From Microbacterium neungamense (GTDB lineage Bacteria > Actinomycetota > Actinomycetes > Actinomycetales > Microbacteriaceae): DNA of 64,000 nt. Below the pieces are notes generated by a model that was not told where the DNA came from, searched no databases, and saw only the letters and a list, made by a program, of their open reading frames with translations. Position numbers and translations under genes: made by a program. Below are positions 37,763-45,384 of this stretch, piece after piece. The stretch is from the NCBI RefSeq assembly GCF_024971095.1, contig NZ_CP069717.1, forward strand, positions 1,860,001-1,924,000, in the 5' to 3' direction. Position 1 is the stretch's first letter, and each line of letters starts with the position of its first letter.

Positions 37763-38017
37763 TTACATCCGTGTAGTTTTCCACCGTTCTCCCTGGTTTC
37801 AACACAGGTTCTCCCCCGTTTCTTCCACAGGCGCGGATGCCGGCGGAGGGCTCTCGAAGCGCGGTTTCCCGCGGCTCGCGACGGCCGGTCCGCGATCCAT
37901 CCACAGGGCGGACGCTACGCCACCCCTCGGACATCGGTTTTCCTGTGGAGAGCCGCCTTCGGCGTGTCGCGGCGTGTCGCACCGCCGGCGGCTTCGCGCG
38001 GTGTCGCGTCCCGCCGA
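37763..38017. other. intergenic stretch with four CCACAGG-type motifs
   Basis: Between the nrd promoter and the divergent MFS gene no coding pattern is seen. Motifs AACACAGG (37801), TTCCACAGG (37823), ATCCACAGG (37899) and, inverted, TCCTGTGGA (37941-37949) recur. ATCCACA is the core of a DnaA box (TTATCCACA), but the preceding bases differ. Confidence 0.5.
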
Positions 38018-38023
38018 TATCGT
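38018..38023 (+). promoter_or_regulatory. candidate -10 element of the MFS gene
   Basis: TATCGT seven bases before GTG 38031. Confidence 0.5.
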
Positions 38024-38030
38024 TGCTCTG

Positions 38031-39239
38031 GTGGCGGGATATCGTGACCTTCTTCGCACGCCCGGCGTGGCGCGCATCATCGCCGCGCAGCTGACGGCGC
38101 GCTTCCCCAACGGGATGATGAGCCTGGCGATCCTCATGCATGTCGAGCAGCAGACCGGCTCCTACGGCGCGGCCGGCATCGTGCTCGCCGCGGCATCCGT
38201 CGGCCAGGCCGTCGCCGGCCCCGTGACCAGCCGCTGGATGGGCGCCTGGGGCATGCGCCGCGTGCTGCTGCTCACCCTCGTCGTGTGCGTCCTCTCGGTG
38301 CTCGGCCTGGCGCTGCTGCCGCTCGGGCTGCCCGGCTACATGGCGCTGGCGCTGCTCGCCGGCCTCTCCACGCCCCCGGTGCAGGCGGCGGTGCGCACCA
38401 TCTACCCCAAGCTCGTCAACGCCGGGCATCTGACGCCGCTGTTCTCACTGGACGCGTCGCTGCAGGAGATCATCTGGATCGTCGCCCCGGTGGTGATCAC
38501 CGTCGTCTCCACGCAGGCGGGCACGGTGCCCGGTCTGCTCCTGGTGGCGGTGATCCTCGCCGGCGGCGGCGCGTGGTTCATCCTCTCCCCCGAGGTGGGC
38601 CGGGTGCGCATCCCGCGCAGCCGCCGCGCCTTCGGACTCGTCGTGCTCAAGCCCCCGGTGCTGCTGGCCACGGTGCTCGGCTTCCTCCTCATCGGCGCCT
38701 GCGCCGCGGTCGAGGTCGGGGTGGTCGCCACCTTCGGGCACGGCGGACTGGAGGCCGGCCTCGTCCTGGCCGTGTTCTCGGTGGGCAGCCTGGCCGGCGG
38801 TCTCGCCTTCGGCCACGTGCCGATCGGCCCGTGGGCGATGGCGCGGCGCCTGCTCATCGTGACCGTCGGCCTGGCGCTGACGATGGTGTCGCTGAACGTG
38901 TTCTGGCTCGGCGGCACGCTCCTGCTCGCCGGGGTCGGCATCGCACCCGCGCTGGCGGTGCTCTTCGCGATCACCAGCGCGAGCGTGAAGTTCAGCGAGA
39001 CCGCCGAGGCCTTCGGCTGGGCGGGAACCGGTCAGCTGATCGGCGCCGCGGCCGGCTCCGCGGTGGCGGGCGTGCTCATCGACCAGCGCGGACCGGCCGG
39101 CGCCTACCTCGCCGCGGTGCTCTTCGTGGCGGTGGGGCTGATCGTGTCGGTGCTCGCCGTCCGCGCCTTCCCCGACCTGCGTCATCGCGACGCCAGCCCG
39201 CACCCGGATACCGAGCCGGTGGCGGTCACGCCGTCCTGA
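38031..39239 (+). CDS. MFS transporter
   Basis: Intact 12-helix major facilitator of 402 residues. It starts 'VAGYRDLLRTPGVARIIAAQLTARFPNGMMSLAILMHVEQ', with 'GPVTSRWMGAWGMRRVLLLT' as the loop 2-3 motif and a second-half 'GWAGTGQLIGAAAGSAVAGVLID' helix 11. It resembles uncharacterised actinobacterial efflux MFS proteins. The substrate is unknown. GTG 38031 is chosen by the -10 spacing and by homology-like onset of 'RTPGVARI'. Confidence 0.9.
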   Translation: MAGYRDLLRTPGVARIIAAQLTARFPNGMMSLAILMHVEQQTGSYGAAGIVLAAASVGQAVAGPVTSRWMGAWGMRRVLLLTLVVCVLSVLGLALLPLGLPGYMALALLAGLSTPPVQAAVRTIYPKLVNAGHLTPLFSLDASLQEIIWIVAPVVITVVSTQAGTVPGLLLVAVILAGGGAWFILSPEVGRVRIPRSRRAFGLVVLKPPVLLATVLGFLLIGACAAVEVGVVATFGHGGLEAGLVLAVFSVGSLAGGLAFGHVPIGPWAMARRLLIVTVGLALTMVSLNVFWLGGTLLLAGVGIAPALAVLFAITSASVKFSETAEAFGWAGTGQLIGAAAGSAVAGVLIDQRGPAGAYLAAVLFVAVGLIVSVLAVRAFPDLRHRDASPHPDTEPVAVTPS

Positions 39240-39252
39240 TCTGTCCCGGTCC

Positions 39253-40593
39253 TCAGCCGTGCTGGAACCAGGTGGTCTTCCAGTCGGTGTAGTTGTCCAG
39301 GGCGTGCCGGGAGAGGTCGCGGCCGAAGCCGGACTGCCGGAAGCCTCCGAACGGCGTGGTCAGTCCCAGCGCGTCGACGGTGTTCACCGACACGGTTCCG
39401 GCGACGAGCCGCTCGGACACCCTGTGCGCGCGCGACAGGTCGGACGTCCACAGCGACGCCGCGAGCCCGTACTCGGTCGCGTTCGCCAGCGCCACGGCCT
39501 CCTCCTCCGTGTCGAACGGATGCACCACCACGAGAGGTCCGAACACCTCGCTGCGGTGCAGGTCGTGACCGGCGTCCAGCCCGGTGACGATCGCGGGCCG
39601 GAGGTACGCGTCGGACCCGGTGATCGTGACCCGCTCGCCGCCGCTGACGAGGCCCCCGTCGCGTGCGCCGGCCTCGATCGCCGGGCTGACGTCGTCGGCG
39701 TGCGCGGTGCTGATCAGGCTGCCGTTGCCGGGCCCGCCGGAGAGCGGGTCGGCGGGCTCGTACGCGCGGGAGGCCGCCACGAGAAGCTCCAGGAACTCGT
39801 CGTGCACCGCCCTTTCGACGAGCACGCGGGAGTTCGCCGAGCAGACCTGGCCCTGGTTATAGAAGGCCCCGAAGGCGGCCTTCTCCGCGGCGGTGCCGAG
39901 GTCCGCGTCGGCGAAGACGAGGTTGGCGCTCTTGCCGCCGGCCTCCAGCGCGACGCGCTTCATGTTCGAGGACCCCGCGTCGATCAGCAGCCGCTTCGCG
40001 ACGGCCGTGGACCCGGTGAACGCCAGCACGTCGACGTCCGGATGCCGGGCGATCCTGCTTTCGACATCCGAGCCCCGTCCGGGCACGACGTTCAGCACCC
40101 CGGCCGGCACCCCGGCCTCGAGCGCCAGGTCCGCGAGCCGCAGCGCGGTCAGCGACGTCTCCGTCGCCGGCTTGTGGACGACGCTGTTGCCCGCGGCGAG
40201 GGCCGGGGCGAGCTTCCAGGCGGCGATCTCGAGCGGGTAGTTCCACGGGGTGATCGCACCGACCACGCCCAGCGGCACGCGGCGCACCAGCGCGGTGGAT
40301 CCGGGCGGCGTCGCCGGGATCTCGTCGGTGCGCTTGTCGGCGAGCTCCCCGTACCAGCGGAACGTCTCCGCCGCGCCCGGCACGTCCACGGTGAGCGTCT
40401 GCGCGATCGGCTTGCCCGAGTCGAGCGTCTCCAGCAGCGCCAGCTCCTCCAGGTTCTCCTGGATGAGATCCGCCAGCGCGATCAGCACCCGCCCGCGGTC
40501 GGCGGCGCCGATCCGGCTCCAGGCGCCCCCGTCGAACGCGCGGCCGTCGATCCGGAGGTCGCGGGCGCGGGTCTGCCAGTCGATGGTGGTCAT
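39253..40593 (-). CDS. aldehyde dehydrogenase with a short N-terminal in-frame deletion
   Basis: NAD-dependent aldehyde dehydrogenase of 446 residues, where relatives have about 490. Catalytic parts are present: 'ITPWNYPLEIAAWKLAPALAAGNSVVHKP', 'VALEAGGKSANLVFADADL' with the general base Glu, and 'YNQGQVCSANSRVLVE' with the nucleophile Cys. The N-terminus reads 'RIDGRAF' then directly 'DGGAWSRIGAADRG'; the usual 40-50 residues between (NPATGE region) are gone without frame loss. The fold may be damaged. Likely former role: gamma-aminobutyraldehyde or similar amine-derived aldehyde oxidation. Its ATG overlaps the M20 stop. Confidence 0.85.
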   Translation of the reverse strand: MTTIDWQTRARDLRIDGRAFDGGAWSRIGAADRGRVLIALADLIQENLEELALLETLDSGKPIAQTLTVDVPGAAETFRWYGELADKRTDEIPATPPGSTALVRRVPLGVVGAITPWNYPLEIAAWKLAPALAAGNSVVHKPATETSLTALRLADLALEAGVPAGVLNVVPGRGSDVESRIARHPDVDVLAFTGSTAVAKRLLIDAGSSNMKRVALEAGGKSANLVFADADLGTAAEKAAFGAFYNQGQVCSANSRVLVERAVHDEFLELLVAASRAYEPADPLSGGPGNGSLISTAHADDVSPAIEAGARDGGLVSGGERVTITGSDAYLRPAIVTGLDAGHDLHRSEVFGPLVVVHPFDTEEEAVALANATEYGLAASLWTSDLSRAHRVSERLVAGTVSVNTVDALGLTTPFGGFRQSGFGRDLSRHALDNYTDWKTTWFQHG

Positions 40594-41500
40594 GCGGTTC
40601 TTCCTTCGATCATGGTGTCGATCGCCGTCCAGGCCATCAGGACGGCGGCGTCCAGGAGTGCGCGCTCCGCGGTCGGCCCGACGCAGGCGGCGGCGAACTC
40701 CTTCTGGTGGTTGCCGTGCGGCAGCGAGTCGACGCCGATGTACGGGTGGATGGCGGGGACGAGCAGCGACACGTTCCCCATGTCCGTGGAGGCGCGGTTC
40801 ATCCGGCCGGCCACCGCCGGATCGGCGAAGACGCGGCCCCGCTCGCGCGCCGCGCGCCGGTACGCGGCGAGCGCGCGCTCGTCGGTGCGGAACTCGGCGT
40901 ACGGCTTCGACTCGGGGGTGATCGTCAGCGCCGCCCCGGTGGCGAGGGCGCCCGCCTCGAAGCAGCGGCGCACGCGCTCCTCCAGTTCGGCGAGCTCCTC
41001 GAGCGTGTTCGCCCGCCAGTACCAGCGCCCCTCGGTGCGCTCCGGGATCGCGTTCGGCGCGTCGCCGCCGAGGGTCTGGATGCCGTGCACCCGGGTGTCC
41101 GCGGGCAGCTGCTGGCGCAGCAGGCCGATCGCGACCTGCGCGATCAGGAAGGCGTCGTTGGCGTTCACGCCCTGGTCCGGATAGGCGGCGGCGTGCGCCG
41201 ACACGCCCTGGTACGCGACGTGGCTGTGCGCCACGGCGAACGGACGCGCCTCGGCCACATCGACCGGCGCCGGATGCACCATCATCGCGAGGTCCAGATC
41301 CGCGAACGCGCCGTGCTCGATCATCTCGATCTTGCCGCCGCCGCCCTCCTCGGCCGGCGTCCCGTAGACGCGGACGGTGATGCCGAGCTCGTCGGCGACG
41401 CGGGCCAGCGCGAGTCCCGCGCCGACGGCGCTGGCGGCGATGAGGTTGTGCCCGCAGGCGTGACCGAGCCCGGGCAGCGCGTCGTACTGTACCAGCGGGA
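40590..41500 (-). pseudogene. M20-family amidohydrolase, N-terminus deleted
   Basis: The frame encodes 'VQYDALPGLGHACGHNLIAASAVGAGLAL', with metal-binding Asp/His, then 'YGTPAEEGGGGKIEMIEHGAF', 'MVHPAP', the dimerisation domain 'YQGVSAHAAAYPDQGVNANDA' and 'HGNHQKEFAA' near the end. This is the C-terminal three quarters of a PepD/AbgB-like (AmhX/IAA-amino-acid type) hydrolase. The first ~90 residues are replaced by the tail of a permease gene on the other strand, so no native start remains. Confidence 0.85.
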
Positions 41501-41744
41501 CGGCGGGCGCTACGGGAAGTGGAACGCCGTGGGCCTGGGCACCTACGCGGTGGGCCTGCTCGTGCAGCTGCCGTTCATGGTCACCCCGCTCTACACCGGC
41601 CCACTCGGCGTCGCCCTGGCCGACGTGGACGTCGCCTGGATCGTCGGCTTCCTGGCCAGCGGCGCGCTCTACCTCGTCCTCACCCGGCTGGTGCCGCGCC
41701 CCGAGCCGGTCACCGCGGCGACCGGATCCGTCGCGCGGGGCTGA
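41501..41744 (+). pseudogene. NCS1-type nucleobase permease, C-terminal tail only
   Basis: The frame 'YQRDGGRYGKWNAVGLGTYAVGLLVQLPFM', then 'VDVAWIVGFLASGALYLVLTRLVP' matches the last two helices of NCS1 cytosine/purine permeases (about 480 residues when whole). No start is available. It faces the M20 remnant; both genes have lost their 5' ends at one breakpoint. Confidence 0.8.
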
Positions 41745-41760
41745 TCCGCTGCAGACGCCA

Positions 41761-41792
41761 CGGAGGGCCGGCGCGATCGCGCCGGCCCTCCG
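41761..41792. terminator. perfect palindromic terminator
   Basis: CGGAGGGCCGGCGC and GCGCCGGCCCTCCG flank GATC, giving a perfect 14-pair stem 17 bases past the permease remnant stop. It abuts the -10 of the next gene four bases later. Confidence 0.85.
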
Positions 41793-41795
41793 CCG

Positions 41796-41801
41796 TAGGC
41801 T
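41796..41801 (+). promoter_or_regulatory. candidate -10 element of the hydrolase-acyl-CoA dehydrogenase operon
   Basis: TAGGCT six bases before GTG 41808. Confidence 0.55.
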
Positions 41802-41807
41802 GGGACG

Positions 41808-42557
41808 GTGCCCGCACCGCTCACGCTCCCCCGGATCGTCTGGGGCGCCGGCCCGAGCCGCGCCCTGCTCGTCCACGGCCTCGGCTCCTCCGCGGCCCTG
41901 ATGTGGCGCATCGGCGTCGCGCTCGCGGATGCCGGATGGCAGGCCACGGCCGTCGATCTGCGCGGCCACGGCGACGCCCCGCGCGCCCTGGACTACACCG
42001 TCGGCGCCTACGCGGCCGATCTCGCCGCGACCGCGCCGGACGGCGGCGGCGCGTGGGACGCCGTGATCGGGCACTCCCTGGGCGGCGCCGCCGGCGTGGT
42101 CGCGGCGGCCGGGCATCCGCACTGGACCCGGCGCCTGGTGCTCATCGACCCGGCGATCCACGTCGCCGGCCGGGACGCCGGGATCATCCGCCGCAGCCAG
42201 GAGCGGGCCTTCGCCGACCCGTCCGAGGCCACGGTGCGCGCCGAACATCCGCACTGGCATCCGCAGGACGTCGAGCTCAAGGTGGACGCCGTCCGCCGCG
42301 CCAGCGCGTGGGCCGTCGCGGAGACCAGCGCCCAGAACCGGCCATGGGACGTGCGCGAGCAGGCCGCGCGCCTCACCGTGCCCACGCACATCATCGGCGC
42401 CGATCCGGAGGTGTACAGCCTGTTCACCGGGGAGCTGGCGGCATCCGTCCTGGAGAACCCGCGCATCACCATGTCGATCGTGGCGGGCGCCGGCCACTCC
42501 CCGCACCGCGACAAGCCCGACGAGACCGTCCACGAGATCCTGGAGGCCCTGCGATGA
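41808..42557 (+). CDS. alpha/beta hydrolase
   Basis: Protein of 249 residues. After 'RALLVHGLGSSAALMW' (oxyanion region) comes the nucleophile elbow GHSLGG, then 'LIDPAIHVAG', 'PTHIIGADPEVYSLF' with the acid, and a final 'AGAGHSPHRDKPDE' with the catalytic His. Substrate unknown. Its stop overlaps the ATG of the acyl-CoA dehydrogenase, so the two are co-translated. Confidence 0.92.
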   Translation: MPAPLTLPRIVWGAGPSRALLVHGLGSSAALMWRIGVALADAGWQATAVDLRGHGDAPRALDYTVGAYAADLAATAPDGGGAWDAVIGHSLGGAAGVVAAAGHPHWTRRLVLIDPAIHVAGRDAGIIRRSQERAFADPSEATVRAEHPHWHPQDVELKVDAVRRASAWAVAETSAQNRPWDVREQAARLTVPTHIIGADPEVYSLFTGELAASVLENPRITMSIVAGAGHSPHRDKPDETVHEILEALR

Positions 42558-43747
42558 CCGCCTCAGACCCCGCCGCCTCAGACCCCGCCGCGCACCTGCC
42601 CGACGACCTGCTCGCGCGGATCCGCGAGCGCGCCCCGATCCACGACCGGGAGAACACCTTCCCCCAGCAGGACCTCGACGAGCTGCGGGATGCCGGATAC
42701 CTGCGCATCCTCGTCCCGGAGGCACGGGGCGGCGCCGGGCTCGGGCTGGAGCAGGCGGCGCTGCTGCAGCAGCGCCTGGCGACGGCCTCCCCCGCCACCG
42801 CCCTCGCGGTCAACATGCACCTGGTGTGGACCGGGGTCGCGAAAGTGTTCGGCGACCGCGGCGTCCCGGGCCTGGAGTTCGTGCAGGACGGCGCCGCCGC
42901 CGGCGAGGTATACGCGTTCGGCATCAGCGAGGCCGGCAACGACCTGGTGCTGTTCGGCAGCAGCGCCGAGGCCGCGCCGCGTCCGGACGGCGGCTACGCG
43001 TTCACCGGCACCAAGATCTTCACCTCCCTCGCACCGGTCTGGACGAGGCTCGGCCTGCACGGGCTGGACACCGCGAGCGAGGACGCGCCGAAGCTCGTCT
43101 TCGCGTTCGTGGATCGCACGGATGCCGTCGCCACGAGCGGCGACTGGGACACCCTCGGCATGCGGGGCACCCAGAGCCGCACTACGCGCCTGAACGGCGC
43201 CGTCGCCGCGCCGGAGCACGTCGTGCGGCGGATCGATCCCGGCCCGAACCCGGATCCGATCGTGTTCGGCATCTTCAGCGTGTTCGAGATCCTGCTCGCC
43301 TCCGTGTACACCGGCATCGCCCGGCGGGCCCTCGACCTGGCGGTGGCGACCGCGCAGACCCGGCGCTCCACCCTTCGGCACGCTCAGGGCGCGGTTCAGC
43401 GGCCGTACAGCCAGGACCCGGACATCCGCTGGCGCATCGCCGACATGGCCCTCGCCTACGACGCCCTGCCGCCGCAGATCGCCGCCCTCGCACGCGACGT
43501 GGACGAACAGGCCGACCACGGGGCCCGATGGTTCACGCTGCTGTCCGGCGTCAAGCACCGCGCGGTCACGATGTCCAAGCGGGTCGTTGACGAGGCGATG
43601 CTCGTCGCCGGCGGCGGCTCCTACTTCACCGGCAACGAGCTCTCCCGGCTGTACCGGGACGTGCTCGCCGGGATGTTCCACCCCTCCGACCCCGAGTCGG
43701 CGCACGCCACCGCCGCCACCGCGTGGCTGGGGCCGCTCGAGTCCTGA
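42554..43747 (+). CDS. acyl-CoA dehydrogenase
   Basis: FAD enzyme of 397 residues with the N-terminal helical domain 'DLDELRDAGYLRILVPEARGGAGLGLEQAAL', the FAD/substrate motif 'YAFGISEAGNDLVLFG', 'GYAFTGTKIFTSLAPVW' and 'DTLGMRGTQSRTTRLNGA'. A dispersed repeat is translated inside it near residue 272 (TLRHAQG, DNA CCCTTCGGCACGCTCAGGG). Otherwise length is normal. Close in pattern to YdbM/DszC-like members that work on unusual acyl or aromatic substrates. Confidence 0.9.
   Translation: MTASDPAASDPAAHLPDDLLARIRERAPIHDRENTFPQQDLDELRDAGYLRILVPEARGGAGLGLEQAALLQQRLATASPATALAVNMHLVWTGVAKVFGDRGVPGLEFVQDGAAAGEVYAFGISEAGNDLVLFGSSAEAAPRPDGGYAFTGTKIFTSLAPVWTRLGLHGLDTASEDAPKLVFAFVDRTDAVATSGDWDTLGMRGTQSRTTRLNGAVAAPEHVVRRIDPGPNPDPIVFGIFSVFEILLASVYTGIARRALDLAVATAQTRRSTLRHAQGAVQRPYSQDPDIRWRIADMALAYDALPPQIAALARDVDEQADHGARWFTLLSGVKHRAVTMSKRVVDEAMLVAGGGSYFTGNELSRLYRDVLAGMFHPSDPESAHATAATAWLGPLES
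43371..43391 (+). repeat. TTCGACAGGCTCAGG-type repeat variant inside the acyl-CoA dehydrogenase gene
   Basis: CCCTTCGGCACGCTCAGGG differs at two positions from CCCTTCGACAGGCTCAGGG in hrpA and is translated in the same frame (LRHAQG here, LRQAQG in hrpA). Confidence 0.7.
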
Positions 43748-43789
43748 ATCCGAAGCTCCAGGCGGACTGAGGCTTCGCTTTCGGTTGTC

Positions 43790-44697
43790 AAGCTCGCTCG
43801 CGACCTGAACCGGGTGTTCTTCACCACGGGCGGCGGCGAGGCGGTGGAGACGGCGTTCAAGCTGGCCAAACAGTACTGGCGCCTGGGCCGGGAAGCCTGG
43901 CAAGCACAAGGTGATCTCCCGCGCGGTCGCCTATCACGGCACGCCCCACGGAGCGCTGGCGATCACCGGCATCCCGGCGATGAAGGAGATGTTCGAGCCC
44001 GTCGCCCCCGGAGGGTTCCGGGTGCCGAACACGAACTTCTACCGCGCGGCGGAGGCGGGCGGGCCCGCCGACGACGAGGAGGCGTTCGGGAGGTGGGCGG
44101 CGGACCGGATCGAGGAGATGATCCTGTTCGAGGGACCGGACACCGTCGCGGCCGTGTTCCTGGAGCCGGTGCAGAACTCGGGCGGATGCTTTCCGCCGCC
44201 TCCGGGCTACTTCGCCCGGGTCCGCGAGAACTGCGACCGTCACGATGTCCTTCTGGTCTCCGACGAGGTGATCTGCGCGTTCGGCCGGCTGGGGCACACG
44301 TTCGCCTGCGAGGGCTACGGCTACGTCCCGGACATGATCACGTGCGCCAAGGCGATGACGAGCGGGTACGCGCCGATCGGCGCGACCATCGTGTCGGATC
44401 GGATCTACGAGCCGTTCTCCACGGGGCAGACCTTCTTCCCGCACGGGTACACCTTCGGCGGGCACCCGGTGTCGGCGGCGGTCGCCCTGGAGAACCTCGA
44501 CATCTTCGACGAGGAGAGGCTGAACGCGCACGTTTCTGTCGAAGGCGCTGTTCGAGGCCGGGCTGTACTGCCGCGCCGACGACCGGGGCGACCCGGTGAT
44601 CCAGCTCGCCCCGCCGCTCACGGTCGGCGCCGCGGAGTTCCGCGAGATCGCGGACATCCTCCGCGGGGTCCTCGGCGAGGCGGCCCGCATCCTCTGA
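43790..44697 (+). pseudogene. class III (PLP) aminotransferase, broken in three places
   Basis: 'LNRVFFTTGGGEAVETAFKLAKQYWRL' begins the remnant at what is about residue 100 of a 450-residue aspartate aminotransferase family enzyme. Near 43885 the frame shifts to 'KHKVISRAVAYHGTPHGALAITG'. The body continues through 'VLLVSDEVICAFGRLG' and 'DMITCAKAMTSGYAPIGA' with the PLP lysine. After 'FDEERLNAHV' near 44530 about 40-60 residues are missing and the frame changes again to 'FLSKALFEAGLYCRADDRG', ending at 44697. Non-functional. Confidence 0.88.
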
Positions 44698-44704
44698 GAG
44701 CCCG

Positions 44705-44753
44705 TCCGTCGAGCGGACGTCGACAGGCTCAGGGGCGTCCTCGCTCAGCGACC
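44705..44753. repeat. composite dispersed repeat after the aminotransferase remnant
   Basis: GTCGACAGGCTCAGGGG (44719-44735) and CTCGCTCAGCGACCGGG (44740-44756) are variants of the two repeat types seen in hrpA and in the nrd operon, here side by side between two converging gene remnants. Confidence 0.7.
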
Positions 44754-44868
44754 GGGCTCCGCGTCGTAGACCTGCTCCCCTTCCACCCACGTGCCGAGCA
44801 CCCGCGTGCTGCCGATCTCGTCGGCCGGTCCGTCGGACGGGTCCCGGTCGAGCAGTGCGAGGCGCCGC
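44745..44868 (-). pseudogene. amidohydrolase C-terminal fragment
   Basis: The minus-strand frame ends 'LALLDRDPSDGPADEIGSTR' then VLGTWVEGEQVYDAEPGR and stop, the beta-sandwich tail of YtcJ-type amidohydrolases. About 40 residues remain. The stop codon TGA is inside the GGTCGCTGAGCGAGG repeat. Confidence 0.7.
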
Positions 44869-45004
44869 CCGCGCGCACCTCGTCGTGTGGATTCGCGGCA
44901 GTGCCCGGCATGAGACCTCCCCATCGAGTTCCGACTGCCGGTAGTCAATCACAAGAGCCGACCGAGGTACAGCGAAAAACGAAGCATACGGAGCACTTTG
45001 CGAC

Positions 45005-45042
45005 GATATCCGTTGCATTCGCCGAATCGAGCAACGGATATC
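45005..45042. promoter_or_regulatory. perfect 12-bp inverted repeat next to the CsoR-type gene
   Basis: GATATCCGTTGC (45005-45016) and GCAACGGATATC (45031-45042) are exact complements around a 14-base centre that itself contains ATTCGCCGAAT. It lies five bases after the regulator's stop. Adjacent T-rich sequence on the minus strand begins only 25 bases later, so an operator for the decayed catabolic genes is as likely as a terminator. Confidence 0.7.
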
Positions 45043-45047
45043 CGGGA

Positions 45048-45320
45048 TCAGCGTCCGTCGAAGTTGAACGCCTTCAGCAGCTCGCCGACCGCCTTGTCGC
45101 GCTGCTCCCCGCCGTGCTCGAACATGTGCGTGACGTGGGTGCGCAGGTGGTTCTCCAGCAGCAGCCGGTTCAGGGATTCGAGGGACCGCTGGATCGCACG
45201 GGACTGCGTGATGATGTCCATGCAGTACTCCTCGTTCTCGATCATCCGCGCGATCCCGCGCAGCTGACCCTCGAGGATGCTGGTGCGGTGCAGGGCGCGC
45301 TTCTTGATGTCGTCGATCAC
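45048..45320 (-). CDS. CsoR/RcnR-family metal-sensing repressor (DUF156)
   Basis: All-helical repressor of 90 residues: 'LHRTSILEGQLRGIARMIENEEYC' and 'LNRLLLENHLRTHVTH'. The three helix-2 ligand positions are Cys33, His58 and His62, spaced exactly as Cys35-His60-His64 in RcnR (nickel/cobalt) rather than Cys-His-Cys of copper CsoR. The start is GTG 45320, six bases after TACGCT. No copper or nickel transporter adjoins it, so the regulated gene is elsewhere or lost. Confidence 0.88.
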   Translation of the reverse strand: MIDDIKKRALHRTSILEGQLRGIARMIENEEYCMDIITQSRAIQRSLESLNRLLLENHLRTHVTHMFEHGGEQRDKAVGELLKAFNFDGR

Positions 45321-45326
45321 CCTTCG

Positions 45327-45332
45327 AGCGTA
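45327..45332 (-). promoter_or_regulatory. candidate -10 element of the CsoR/RcnR-type gene
   Basis: TACGCT on the minus strand, six bases before GTG 45320. Confidence 0.55.
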
Positions 45333-45384
45333 GTCCGCACGAGCCCGGCGGGATCCGCCGGCACGTCCATGAAAGGATGGCGGC

